The notes under the pieces: model-generated | The model's input: only the letters and a program-made list of their open reading frames with translations | Told to the model about the DNA's origin: nothing | The model's database searches: none | Part shown: piece after piece, positions 1 through 8,364 of the stretch | Layout: each line of letters starts with the position of its first letter | Numbering within the stretch: the first letter of the stretch is position 1 | Program-made: the position numbers and the translations under genes | Assembly: GCA_965197545.1 (NCBI GenBank) | Contig: CBDANJ010000008.1 | Location: forward strand, 372,001 to 436,000 | Length of the DNA stretch: 64,000 nt | Origin: CATOSP01 sp965197545 | GTDB lineage: Bacteria; Chloroflexota; Dehalococcoidia; Lucifugimonadales; UBA3495 | Direction: 5' to 3'

Positions 1-339
1 GTCTCCGAGGGCGTCTCCGCCTTCTTCGAAGACCTCCACGCCCACGGCCAGGGTGACAACGTGGTCATGTACCTCTTCACCGAGTTCGGACGCCGGGTCC
101 ACGACAACGGATCGGGCACGGACCACGGCGCGGCCGGCGCGGCCTTCGCCATCGGCGACCCGGTCAAGGGCGGCATGTACGGCCGGTACCCCTCGGCCAA
201 GGCCGAGGACCTGGAACAGGGCGACCTGGTCCCCAACTACGACTTCCGCGGCGGCTACACCACCATCCTGGAAGACTGGTTCGGCATGGACGCCAAGCCC
301 ATCGTCAACGGCTCTTTCGAGAAGCATAGCTTCCTTTAG
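1..339 (+). CDS. DUF1501 family protein, C-terminal fragment (cut by window edge)
   Basis: This is the last 112 codons of a DUF1501 protein, a family with an alkaline-phosphatase-like/sulfatase-like fold. The reading frame is open from base 1, so the gene begins upstream of the window. The visible part includes the family's conserved stretch EFGRRVHDNGSGTDHG, a likely metal-site region. Across its whole visible length plus 7 bases past the stop it matches the complete gene at 27,993-29,120 with only three base differences, all synonymous. An NHL-repeat gene follows 155 bp downstream, as it does for the other copy. The function of the family is not established. The identification is firm because of the complete paralogue. 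Confidence 0.9.
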   Translation, partial: VSEGVSAFFEDLHAHGQGDNVVMYLFTEFGRRVHDNGSGTDHGAAGAAFAIGDPVKGGMYGRYPSAKAEDLEQGDLVPNYDFRGGYTTILEDWFGMDAKPIVNGSFEKHSFL

Positions 340-389
340 GCCAGGACACTTAGGCTAGGACGCCTAAGCCAAGACGCTCTTGCTGACAC

Positions 390-428
390 GGCGGGGAGTC
401 CATTATCAAATAGACCGGACTCCCCGCC
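390..428 (+). terminator. Hairpin between the DUF1501 and NHL genes
   Basis: A perfect 12-bp inverted repeat (GGCGGGGAGTCC and its complement) encloses a 15-base loop, 50 bp after the DUF1501 stop. There is no run of T after it, so it may be a weak terminator or an mRNA-stabilising hairpin. Confidence 0.5.
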
Positions 429-494
429 ATTCTAGAACCTAAACCACGGGCGAAAACGCCCGTGAATCGCACAAGCGCCTGGAGGTAATCTGAT

Positions 495-1553
495 ATGGCG
501 GAAATCACCGTAGCATCCGGCCGGTGCTGGCAGTACAGTCACTATGTAGGCCGCAGGGGCGGCGCTGGAAATGGTTTCACCCAGCCCGTCGGCGTCGTCG
601 CTGGCAAAGACGACGTTATCTACGTGCTCAACAGGGCATCGCCTCGCGTCACCAAGGCCACCGTTGCCCAGGAGTTCCTGGGAGAGTTTGGCCGCAGCGG
701 CGAGGAAGAAGGCCAGTGGGTATGGCCCACCGACCTGGCGTTGGACCAGGACGAGAACGTCTTCACCGCCGACGAATGGCTCAACCGCATCACCGTTTTC
801 GACAAAGACGGTAACGTCATCAAGACCTGGGGCGAGGCCGGCGAGGGCGAGGGCCAGTTAAACGGCCCCTCCGGCATGGCTTTCGACGCCGACAACAACG
901 TCTGGATCGTCAACAGCCTCAACAGCCGCGTCCAGAAGTTCACCAAGGACGGGCAGTTCATTACCAGTTTCGGGACCAAGGGCGACGCCGATGGCGAGTT
1001 GGACATGCCCTGGGGCATCACTCTGGACAACGACGGCAACATTTACATCGCGGACTGGAACAACCACCGGGTCCAGAAGTTCACCTCCAATGGTGACTAC
1101 CTGATGACCTTTGGTTCTGGCAAAGAGACCGGCGTATCACCCTCCGGAGACACGCCGTATATCCACGCCACAGTCCGCGAGGTGGACGAGAACCCCAACG
1201 ACCTCAACCATCCCACGGGCGTCGCCGTAGACCAGGACGGCGACGTATACGTAGTGGACTGGATGAACGAGCGCGTCGTGATCTTCAACTCCTTGGGCGG
1301 CACTCTGGCCACCCTGCGCGGCGAGGCCCGCGGGCTGTCCAAGTGGGCCGAGATGTCCATCGTCGCAAATCCCGACATGGGCAAGGCCAGGCGGAGAGTC
1401 AAGAACCCCGAGGTGCAGAATTACTTCCGAATGCCCGTGGCCTGCACCTTCGACCAGGCGACCAACCGCCTTCTGATCGCCGACACCCACCGGGGGCGGG
1501 TCCAGGTCTTCGAAAAGGACCAGGACTACATGGACCCCCAGTTCAACCTATAA
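495..1553 (+). CDS. NHL-repeat beta-propeller protein (copy 1)
   Basis: A 352-residue protein made almost entirely of NHL repeats. Units such as PTDLALDQDENVFTADEWLN, PSGMAFDADNNVWIVNSLN and PWGITLDNDGNIYIADWNN, each followed by RVQKF or a similar strand, predict a six-bladed beta-propeller. There is no signal peptide or membrane segment. An AGGT-type ribosome site (GGAGGT, 481-486) lies 8 bases before the ATG. It is a clear paralogue of 29,242-30,270, but has an insertion near residues 210-235 (around positions 1,125-1,200) that the other copy lacks. It sits behind a DUF1501 gene just as the other copy does. NHL propellers usually bind proteins or ligands, or act as lyases or hydrolases; no catalytic residues can be assigned here. 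Confidence 0.85.
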   Translation: MAEITVASGRCWQYSHYVGRRGGAGNGFTQPVGVVAGKDDVIYVLNRASPRVTKATVAQEFLGEFGRSGEEEGQWVWPTDLALDQDENVFTADEWLNRITVFDKDGNVIKTWGEAGEGEGQLNGPSGMAFDADNNVWIVNSLNSRVQKFTKDGQFITSFGTKGDADGELDMPWGITLDNDGNIYIADWNNHRVQKFTSNGDYLMTFGSGKETGVSPSGDTPYIHATVREVDENPNDLNHPTGVAVDQDGDVYVVDWMNERVVIFNSLGGTLATLRGEARGLSKWAEMSIVANPDMGKARRRVKNPEVQNYFRMPVACTFDQATNRLLIADTHRGRVQVFEKDQDYMDPQFNL

Positions 1554-1583
1554 GACGCTTCGGCGTTCCAACCCCGGCTACCC

Positions 1584-1614
1584 AACAACGCCCCTGCCAG
1601 TCAGGGGCGTTGTT
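1584..1614 (+). terminator. Terminator after NHL gene
   Basis: A perfect 13-bp stem (1,584-1,596 with 1,602-1,614) and a 5-base loop, 30 bp past the stop codon. It is followed by GTATGT rather than a long T run. Position and stem strength support transcription termination. Confidence 0.7.
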
Positions 1615-2066
1615 GTATGTGCGCCGGAACTGTATTCCCGCCCACGATAAATATCCATGCCCAACATCACATAACACGGCTTGACATCACCAATTCAAAT
1701 AACATACATTACCTGCCACGCTAAAAGCACTGGAATATTCATCTCATGAATCAGTGAAACGCGACGAAACGCAATAGTGATTTTCGTTACCGGGTTAGCA
1801 GACATTCGTCAATTACCCAAACATTAGAAGATAACCCCACAAAAGAGATGCCCTGGGCGGACTCGTCGCTCAACCAGACCGCCCAGGGCAGGAGTGGAAC
1901 GTGTTGATGACACGTGCCAATTTGCATCTTATCACACCTCTTCAAGGCGCTTCCAGGTTGGGGCCCGCGGCCTTCTCTACGAAGGCGTCTGCCAATCCCG
2001 GCGGACCTCGCGCTCCATTGGGGAATGCCCATTTTTGCGTCTGTCAAATTGCATGGAGGGAACGAG
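1615..2066 (+). other. Intergenic leader upstream of the first transporter operon
   Basis: No gene is supported here. It holds a candidate promoter (1,681-1,710) and a perfect 12-bp inverted repeat, 1,849-1,860 with 1,879-1,890 (18-base loop), upstream of the binding-protein gene. The hairpin could be an attenuator or leader structure. An in-frame extension of the binding-protein gene reaches 1,914 but would place about 51 residues in front of a perfect lipoprotein signal, so it is treated as leader. Confidence 0.5.
1681..1710 (+). promoter_or_regulatory. Candidate sigma-70 promoter
   Basis: TTGACA at 1,681-1,686, 18 bases, then TACATT (4 of 6 consensus). The -35 is perfect and the -10 weak. 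It would give a leader of roughly 350 bases before the binding-protein gene. Confidence 0.35.
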
Positions 2067-3971
2067 ATGTCTTGGCGAACAATCCGTAGTCTGAAAGTAT
2101 TAGCGCTCGGATTTACTATTTTCGCGCTGTTCTTGGTCATCGCTTGCGGGTCCGCTGCACCGGCGGAACAGGTGATAGTCGAGAAAGTAGTAGAAAAAGA
2201 AGTAATCAAAGAGGTCGAGGTAACCAGAGAAGTTGTCCGGGAACAGATGAAGCCCGCCGGGATGGTTGCGGCGACGGTAGCCCCGGCGGCGCAGCCCGAA
2301 CCCACGGCCGCTCCCGCAATGACCGAGACCAAGCAGGGCGGCTTCGTCACCATGATGGACTACAACGCCCCGACTCAGAAAGCGATCTGGGAGTGGGCGG
2401 GTTCCCAGCTAAAGAACACCTCCCCGGTGTTCAATGGTCTGCTGGAATTCAACCCTGAGACCGATGACCCCCTCGACATCCGGGGTGACCTGGCCCAGAG
2501 CTGGGAACAACTCGACCCGACGACCTACGTCTTCCATCTGCGTCCCAACGCGACGTGGCACGACGGCAAGCCGGTTACCGCCGACGACATCGTGTTCAGC
2601 ATGGACGGCGGAGTGTGCGTCGACTGCAACGGGCTTGATAACCTGCAAGGTGCAACCCGGACCGGGGCCATCTTTACCGACAACTACTACGAAGCCGGGA
2701 TGGCCCGGGCGATCGACCAACACACCGTCGAAGTAAGGACCCTTTTCCCGGCGCCAGCGTTTATCCCCACTCTCTCGTTAGACGTTTTCAAGATGCTCCC
2801 CAAACATACCGTTCTGGGCGACAGAAAGGCCCAGACCATCAAATCCCCCGAAGACTTCAACGGGTCGGGGCCCTTCCTCCACACCGGGTATACGAAAGAC
2901 GTCAAGAACGAATACGAAGCCAACCCGGACTATTGGAAGGAAGGTTACCCGCGTCTCGATGGTATGAGGCACGTGATCCTCATCGACTCTGGTTCACAGA
3001 TCGCCGCGTTCCAGACGGGACAGGTTCTTATGGTGAACTGGATCGTGCATCAGATCGGAGTCCACGACGCCCTCAAGCTGCAGGAAGAGCTCGAAGGCAA
3101 GGTTGACTTCCACTGGGCGGGGCCCATTCTTGCCCACGGGGTTGGCTTCAATACGACCAAAGCGCCCTTCGACAACATCAAGGTGCGGCAGGCGGTTAAC
3201 CTGGCCATAGACCGGTGGGAGATGGTGGACACCCTAAGCGCGGGCATTCACTGGATGGGTTCTCCCTTCCCGCCCGACACCGTGTTCGGACGCTCGAGCG
3301 ACGAGCTGCTCTCGTTGCCCGGCTACAGGTACGTGGATGGAGCAGGGACCCCGGTTACCGGCGGTCTCAAAGGCGTGCAGGGGCTCCGGAAGGACCCTCG
3401 AGACATAGACGACGCGAAGCGTATATTGTCCGAGGCCGGTTATCCGGACGGATTCGAGGTAACCCTTTCCGCCCGCAACGCGGTGGGATACCCCGACGAG
3501 GCGGCCATCTTGGCCGAGCAGCTAAAGAAGATCGGCATCAGGGCAACGCTGAAGACCTACGAGAGCGCCGCCGGGTATAAGACGTACGACACCGGTGACT
3601 TCCAGTTCATGGTCCAAGGGCGGTCCCTCTCCCTAATGGACCCGGACGTTGTCTATGCCCAGTGGGTCAATAGCACCATGACCAGGTGGGGAGCCGGAGG
3701 AGCGCCCGGGGCTAACTTCCACCATCCAGGCGGGTTCGAAGAACTCTACGAGAAGCAGGCCCAGGAACTGGACCTAGAGAAGCGAAAGGCAATTGTCCGT
3801 GAGATGGAAGACATCCTGATGAACCAGGACGCCCAATACATCAACCTCTTCTGGGGTGCGCGCGCCTTCCCCGTAGCTACCCAAATCCAGAACTTCCATC
3901 TGCATCCGAGCCACTACATGGGCACCAAGTGGGAACACCTATGGTGCGACCCCGTGGATGCTTGCCGCTAA
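2067..3971 (+). CDS. ABC transporter family-5 substrate-binding lipoprotein (peptide/nickel type), first copy
   Basis: A 634-residue extracytoplasmic binding protein of an oligopeptide/dipeptide/nickel-class importer. The chosen ATG follows GGAGGG by 6 bases and begins a lipoprotein signal: Arg-containing n-region, hydrophobic core, and lipobox VIAC near residue 28. The mature N-terminus is a flexible linker with VEK/KEV repeats and then an Ala/Pro stretch. The SBP_bac_5 core follows, with NGLLEFNPETDDP, AQSWEQLDPTTYVFHLRPNA and WHDGKPVTADDIVFSMDGG, and an ending WEHLWCDPVDACR that is shared with the other two copies. It heads an apparent operon with permease genes at 4,071 and 5,078. It is clearly more divergent than the second and third copies are from each other. 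The substrate cannot be told from sequence; peptides, sugars or other organic solutes are all known for this family. Confidence 0.93.
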   Translation: MSWRTIRSLKVLALGFTIFALFLVIACGSAAPAEQVIVEKVVEKEVIKEVEVTREVVREQMKPAGMVAATVAPAAQPEPTAAPAMTETKQGGFVTMMDYNAPTQKAIWEWAGSQLKNTSPVFNGLLEFNPETDDPLDIRGDLAQSWEQLDPTTYVFHLRPNATWHDGKPVTADDIVFSMDGGVCVDCNGLDNLQGATRTGAIFTDNYYEAGMARAIDQHTVEVRTLFPAPAFIPTLSLDVFKMLPKHTVLGDRKAQTIKSPEDFNGSGPFLHTGYTKDVKNEYEANPDYWKEGYPRLDGMRHVILIDSGSQIAAFQTGQVLMVNWIVHQIGVHDALKLQEELEGKVDFHWAGPILAHGVGFNTTKAPFDNIKVRQAVNLAIDRWEMVDTLSAGIHWMGSPFPPDTVFGRSSDELLSLPGYRYVDGAGTPVTGGLKGVQGLRKDPRDIDDAKRILSEAGYPDGFEVTLSARNAVGYPDEAAILAEQLKKIGIRATLKTYESAAGYKTYDTGDFQFMVQGRSLSLMDPDVVYAQWVNSTMTRWGAGGAPGANFHHPGGFEELYEKQAQELDLEKRKAIVREMEDILMNQDAQYINLFWGARAFPVATQIQNFHLHPSHYMGTKWEHLWCDPVDACR

Positions 3972-3991
3972 CACCAAGTTTGATCCGGCCT

Positions 3992-4023
3992 CTGGCGGAG
4001 TGGGTACTGGTCCACTCCGCCAG
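3992..4023 (+). other. Intra-operon hairpin between binding protein and permease
   Basis: A perfect 12-bp stem (CTGGCGGAGTGG, 3,992-4,003, with 4,012-4,023) and 8-base loop, 20 bp after the binding-protein stop. There is no T-tract. Such hairpins commonly stabilise the upstream mRNA or cause partial termination so the binding protein outnumbers the permease. Confidence 0.5.
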
Positions 4024-4070
4024 GAAACCTACTGCCGCGACCTAAATCCTCTAATGGGTAGGCCACTCTA

Positions 4071-5039
4071 ATGCAGGCTTATGTAGCCAAGAGAACCCTT
4101 CTATTTATCCCCACGTTGATAATGGTCACCATCGTAATCTTCACGCTCCTGCGCGTAGTGCCGGGCGACCCGGCGGTCATGCTTCTGGCTGGAGGAGAAG
4201 GCGGCGGAGAGGAGAACGAGTATACCCAGGAACAACTCACAGCCTTACGCGCCAAGTTGGGCACGGACAAGCCCATTGTGGCCCAGTATGGAATTTGGGT
4301 ATGGAACATGCTCCAACTAGACTTCGGGACGTCCTTCTTCTACGAGACCCCCGTCTCGGAAGACCTGAGGCAGAAATTCCCGGTGACCCTGGAGCTTAGC
4401 ATATTAGCCACGGTATTGGCGATTATCGTGGCAGTCCCTTTGGGGGTGATCTCTGCTATTAAGCAGGACAGCCTGGCGGACTATGCGACCAGGTTGATCA
4501 CTATCGCCGGCGTGGCCATCCCCAATTTCTGGTTGGCCATCCTGATGATCTTCTTCCTGGTCTTAATCTTCGGTTGGATGCCTCCAATAGTCTACGTGAG
4601 CCTGTGGGAAGACCCCACCTCGAACCTGAAACAGCTCTTCTTCCCAGCCTTGGCGTTGGGTTTCTCGAATATGGCCTTTATCGCCAGGGTCACCCGCTCC
4701 GCCATGCTCGAAGTGTTCCGGGAAGACTACATCCGCACCGCACGGTCCAAGGGACTCAGGGAAGCAGTAGTGGTTTTCCGCCATGCTCTGAAGAACGCAC
4801 TCCTTCCCGTCGTAACCATTTCCGGCTACGAATTTGGCCGACTCATGGCGGGCACGATAATCATCGAGGTGATCTTCATGGTGCCGGGAATGGGACGTCT
4901 CCTGGTTACGAGCATTTTCCACCGGGACTTCCCCATGATCCAGGCGGTCATAGTCCTAATCACCGTGTTGGTCTTGGTCTTGAACATGGCGCTGGACCTG
5001 CTTTACGCCTGGTTGAACCCGAGGATTCGCTACTCATAA
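4071..5039 (+). CDS. ABC transporter permease, DppB/OppB type (copy 1)
   Basis: A 322-residue inner-membrane permease subunit. The N-terminus (KRTLLFIPTLIMVTIVIFTL) is the typical first helix of the DppB family. It is followed by the signature VVPGDPAV, an extracytoplasmic loop with the usual LRAKLGTDKPI segment, five further hydrophobic segments, and the EAA coupling loop (VFREDYIRTARSKGL) near residues 213-230. The C-terminus YAWLNPRIRYS is typical of the family. It pairs with the DppC-type gene 38 bp downstream and presumably forms the translocation pore with it. No ATPase gene is nearby, so energy coupling must come from an unlinked ATPase. Confidence 0.94.
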   Translation: MQAYVAKRTLLFIPTLIMVTIVIFTLLRVVPGDPAVMLLAGGEGGGEENEYTQEQLTALRAKLGTDKPIVAQYGIWVWNMLQLDFGTSFFYETPVSEDLRQKFPVTLELSILATVLAIIVAVPLGVISAIKQDSLADYATRLITIAGVAIPNFWLAILMIFFLVLIFGWMPPIVYVSLWEDPTSNLKQLFFPALALGFSNMAFIARVTRSAMLEVFREDYIRTARSKGLREAVVVFRHALKNALLPVVTISGYEFGRLMAGTIIIEVIFMVPGMGRLLVTSIFHRDFPMIQAVIVLITVLVLVLNMALDLLYAWLNPRIRYS

Positions 5040-5077
5040 CCGATAATTAATCATTAACCGGCGCCAGGAGAGGACCG

Positions 5078-5995
5078 ATGAGCCAAGACCGCGGGATCGG
5101 GGCAATCGCACTTCCCAGCCCATTAGAAGGCGGCCTAAAATCCAAAAGGACATTTGCCCAAAACCTCGGCCACTTCTTCCGGTACAAACCGTTGGGAGCA
5201 TTCGGCACGATTGTGGCCACCATACTGGTGTTGGTCGCGATCTTCGCCAACGTAATCGATACCCATGACCCTTACGCGATCAGGGTCGCTGACGTATTCT
5301 CCCCGCCCGACTCAACTGTCTGGTTGGGTAGCGACCACCTGGGCCGCGACGTGTACAGCAGGATAATCCACGGAGCCCGGATTTCCCTGTACGTCGGCCT
5401 GCTCAGTTCGTTCATCGGCTGCACGATCGGGATGATGGTTGGCGTGGCCAGCGTCCACTTTGGCGGGGTCACGGACCTGGCCGTGCAGCGGGTTATTGAC
5501 GGCATGATGGCCTTCCCCTCACTCATTCTCGCCATCGCCATCATGGCGGCCTTGGGCTCGTCTCTGAACAACGTGGTAATTGCGTTGAGCATCGTGTATA
5601 TCCCCAGCACGGCCCGTATCCTGCGGTCTCAGTCCCTGGCTATCAAGGAGACCGACTACATTTTGGCTGCGAAGGCGGTCGGCGCGGGAGACTGGAGGAT
5701 CATTGTTAAGCATATGATTCCCAACTGCTTCGCCCTGTTCATCGTCATCGTGACGATTCACCTGGGCGGCGCGATCATCGCCGAGGCGTCTCTGAGCTTC
5801 CTTGGCGTGGGGACACCCCCCAACGTCCCCTCCTGGGGCGGAATGCTCAACGGAGCAGCCCACAGCTACGTGAAGACCGCCCCCTGGGTAGCGATGTTCC
5901 CGGGACTGGCAATAGTCGCGGTGGTTTTCGCCTGGAACCTCCTGGGCGACGCCCTTCGCGACGTGTTAGACCCCCGCCTCCGTGGGACGCATTAA
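5078..5995 (+). CDS. ABC transporter permease, DppC/OppC type (copy 1)
   Basis: A 305-residue partner of the upstream permease. A short cytoplasmic tail leads into the first helix (GTIVATILVLVAIFANVI). Then come the family motif WLGSDHLGRDVYSRIIHGAR, several membrane segments, the EAA loop (IKETDYILAAKAVGAGDWR, about residues 188-206) and the signature EASLSFLGVGTPPNVPSWGG. A GGAGAGG ribosome site precedes the ATG. The gene closes the permease pair, and a second binding-protein gene follows 70 bp later on the same strand without an obvious terminator, so all four genes may be co-transcribed. Confidence 0.94.
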   Translation: MSQDRGIGAIALPSPLEGGLKSKRTFAQNLGHFFRYKPLGAFGTIVATILVLVAIFANVIDTHDPYAIRVADVFSPPDSTVWLGSDHLGRDVYSRIIHGARISLYVGLLSSFIGCTIGMMVGVASVHFGGVTDLAVQRVIDGMMAFPSLILAIAIMAALGSSLNNVVIALSIVYIPSTARILRSQSLAIKETDYILAAKAVGAGDWRIIVKHMIPNCFALFIVIVTIHLGGAIIAEASLSFLGVGTPPNVPSWGGMLNGAAHSYVKTAPWVAMFPGLAIVAVVFAWNLLGDALRDVLDPRLRGTH

Positions 5996-6065
5996 TTTCG
6001 ACTCCAAGAAACGCGTCTATTGGATTCCCGAAATCTCAAACCACATCTAGTCTGGAGGATTGTAA

Positions 6066-7940
6066 ATGGCAAAGCACTGGTCAAAGAACCGTTGGGGACT
6101 TCTCTCAGTTCCGTTACTCTTAGGGCTAGTCTTCATCATCGCTTGCGGGTCCGCGGCTCCGGCTGAACCGCAGGTGATCGAGAAAGATATCGTCAAGGAA
6201 GTCCCAAAAGAGGTCATTGTAGAGAAGGAGATAGCTAAGGAAGTCGAGGCCGTCAAGGAGGTAGTAGTCCAGCAAGACCAATACAAGAAGCAGACTCACG
6301 AAGGCGCGGCGGTGCAGATCGCGCCGGGCGCGAAGGCCGAAGAGAAGCCGAACCCCTACTTCATCGCAGAGGCGAAGCAGGGCGGGTTCATCAATATGAA
6401 CCAGTACGCCGACGTCCGGCAGCGGCTGATTCACCAATCCGCCGTGCTCAACATGAACATGGCAGGCCTTTTCAATAACCTGATCGAGTACAACCCTGAG
6501 ACCTCCGACCAGGGCGATCTTCGGTGCGACATGTGCGAAAGCTGGGAGTTGGCCGAGGACGGTGTCACCTACACCTTCCATGTCCACCCCGACGCCAAGT
6601 GGTGGGACGGCACACCGGTCACCGCCAAGGACATCGTCTTCAGCTTGGAGAGCATGGTCGCCCCGGACCAGTTCCCCGCCCTCGAGGGCCGCTCCACTTC
6701 CACACACTGCAACACCGGTCTCTATTACGATTCCGGCCAGTCACGGGCGATTGACGAGAAGACCGTGGAAGTGATCACCAAGTTCCCCACTGCCGGATTC
6801 TTCCCCGCAATCGCCAACCATACTTGCCTGCTTCTTCCTGAGCACGTGATCGTCGGACAGGGAATCGCCCAGGGCGGCAGGGACATGGATGCTCTCGTAG
6901 GCTCCGGGCCCTTCAAGTTCGTGGAGTACGTCAAAGAGGTCTCCGTCGAGTACACCAGGAACGAGGATTACTTCAAAGAAGGCCGCCCCTATATCGACGG
7001 GATGAAGCACTTCGTCATGACCGACTCCGGCCGCGTCATTGCCGCCTTCAAGACCGGCCAGATCCTCACCAGCAATCAGTCAATCGACAACCTCACCGTT
7101 GCCGAGGCCCTGAAACTCGACGAGGACATGGACAACCTCACCATGCACTGGGCTGGGCCTATCAGCATGATGTACATCGTCATGAACACGGCCAAGGCGC
7201 CCTTCGATAAGCCAGAAGTCCGGAAGGCCGTCAACCTGGCTGTCAACCCTCAACCCATCATAGACAACATCAGCGAGGGTATGTACACCAAGGGTTACCC
7301 CCTGCCGCGGGGGTTCTGGTATAGCCTCTCCGACGAGGAGTACGACAATCTGCCAGGCTACCGGGACAACGACGGCATCAAGCCCCCGGAGGACCTGGCC
7401 GAGGCCAAGCGCCTCCTGGCCAGCGTGGGTATGGATGGCCCCTTCTCCATCACCCTCCATGCCAGAAACTGCTGCGACTACCCCGACGTCGTGGTGTTGG
7501 TCAAGCAGCAGCTTGAAGAGGCCCTGGGCTGGGACATCACCATCAAGGTCATGGAGTCCGGCGCAGGGTTCGACGCCTACTGGGCTGGCGACTACCAGTT
7601 CGCCGTCCAGGGCGGCAGCATCTTCATGAATGACCCGGACGCCATCTTTGCCCGCTACATCCGCGGCACTATCCCCCAGTGGGTCGGCGGCGGACGGGGC
7701 AAGTACTACGCTCCCGAGGGACTTGAAGCCCTCTTCGACCAGCAGGTCCAGGAGCCCGACCAGGAGAAGCGGAAGGCCATCGTCCATGAGATGGGCAGAA
7801 TCGCTTACGAAGGCACCGCCAATCCGTACATCTACTGGACTGACCGCCACCACGGGGTGGAGCACCGGATTAAGAACTACAACTTCACCTACCAGGGAAT
7901 GCGCTGGGAGCACGTCTGGTGCGACCCCGAGTGCAAGTAA
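6066..7940 (+). CDS. ABC transporter family-5 substrate-binding lipoprotein (second copy)
   Basis: A 624-residue binding lipoprotein. The start is fixed by GGAGG 8 bases upstream and by the lipoprotein signal ending in IIAC (Cys near residue 27). The post-Cys linker is built of IVKEV/VEKEI-like repeats over about 40 residues. The SBP_bac_5 fold follows, with GDLRCDMCESWELAEDGVTY, WWDGTPVTAKDIVFSLESM and a Cys-rich STHCNTGLYYDSG segment. It is very similar to the third copy (8,365-10,248) over the whole core, with most differences in the signal and linker, so the pair arose by a fairly recent duplication. It lies 70 bp after the permease pair and is followed by a strong terminator. Pairs of Cys residues (CDMC, NCC) are conserved between the two copies and may form disulfides. 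Confidence 0.93.
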   Translation: MAKHWSKNRWGLLSVPLLLGLVFIIACGSAAPAEPQVIEKDIVKEVPKEVIVEKEIAKEVEAVKEVVVQQDQYKKQTHEGAAVQIAPGAKAEEKPNPYFIAEAKQGGFINMNQYADVRQRLIHQSAVLNMNMAGLFNNLIEYNPETSDQGDLRCDMCESWELAEDGVTYTFHVHPDAKWWDGTPVTAKDIVFSLESMVAPDQFPALEGRSTSTHCNTGLYYDSGQSRAIDEKTVEVITKFPTAGFFPAIANHTCLLLPEHVIVGQGIAQGGRDMDALVGSGPFKFVEYVKEVSVEYTRNEDYFKEGRPYIDGMKHFVMTDSGRVIAAFKTGQILTSNQSIDNLTVAEALKLDEDMDNLTMHWAGPISMMYIVMNTAKAPFDKPEVRKAVNLAVNPQPIIDNISEGMYTKGYPLPRGFWYSLSDEEYDNLPGYRDNDGIKPPEDLAEAKRLLASVGMDGPFSITLHARNCCDYPDVVVLVKQQLEEALGWDITIKVMESGAGFDAYWAGDYQFAVQGGSIFMNDPDAIFARYIRGTIPQWVGGGRGKYYAPEGLEALFDQQVQEPDQEKRKAIVHEMGRIAYEGTANPYIYWTDRHHGVEHRIKNYNFTYQGMRWEHVWCDPECK

Positions 7941-7962
7941 GCGACCCAGTCTAACTGCCAAG

Positions 7963-7995
7963 AACAGGCCGGCTCTGGAGCAGAGCCGGCCTGTT
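7963..7995 (+). terminator. Strong intrinsic terminator after second binding protein
   Basis: A perfect 15-bp stem (AACAGGCCGGCTCTG, 7,963-7,977, with 7,981-7,995), a 3-base loop GAG, and a T-rich tail TTTTGTTT. It ends the first transporter operon. Confidence 0.88.
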
Positions 7996-8148
7996 TTGTT
8001 TCCCCTGCCGTTGGCTGTCTTCCGCTGCGATATACTCCGCCATTTGATCGATGTTCGTCATATATGTCACGGTTTGGGCGGCTTGTTTCACCAACGCCGC
8101 CATCCACTTTCGCCTTTTCGAAGGACATGTCCCGCATCAATTGCCCTA

Positions 8149-8178
8149 TTGACACGCAATTCACGGCTATACTATATT
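8149..8178 (+). promoter_or_regulatory. Sigma-70 promoter of third binding-protein gene
   Basis: TTGACA (8,149-8,154), 18-base spacer, TATATT (8,173-8,178). The spacer and flanks closely resemble the promoter at 10,427-10,456; both read TTGACACG, two bases, ATTC, then CTATACTATA across the -10. Confidence 0.72.
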
Positions 8179-8364
8179 GTTTTCCGCTTCAGGACAGGTG
8201 AGGTCATTTTCTTTAGTCTTTCGCACGGGAAGGGTCTATTCGCAAATATAACTATGTGGATATAGCTCTCGTTAAGGAATCCAATCTTGGACTGGAGCCG
8301 TACCGTATCGGGGAAAACCAGGCTTAACCCATCCCAAATCTACCTGTGTCTTGGAGGACAGCGT

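Larger units (their letters stand above)
7941..8364 (+). other. Intergenic region before the third binding-protein gene
   Basis: This 424-bp region holds the terminator at 7,963-7,995 and the promoter at 8,149-8,178, leaving a leader of about 180 bases. A longer in-frame reading of the downstream gene from 8,287 would put 26 residues before the lipoprotein signal and is rejected. No other gene is seen. Confidence 0.6.

Noticed and set aside
1914..2066. N-terminal extension of the first binding protein
   Set aside because: It would bury a perfect lipoprotein signal 51 residues inside the protein.
7080..7961. 293-codon minus-strand frame opposite the second binding protein
   Set aside because: Antisense shadow; an equivalent frame exists opposite the third copy only because the DNA is duplicated.
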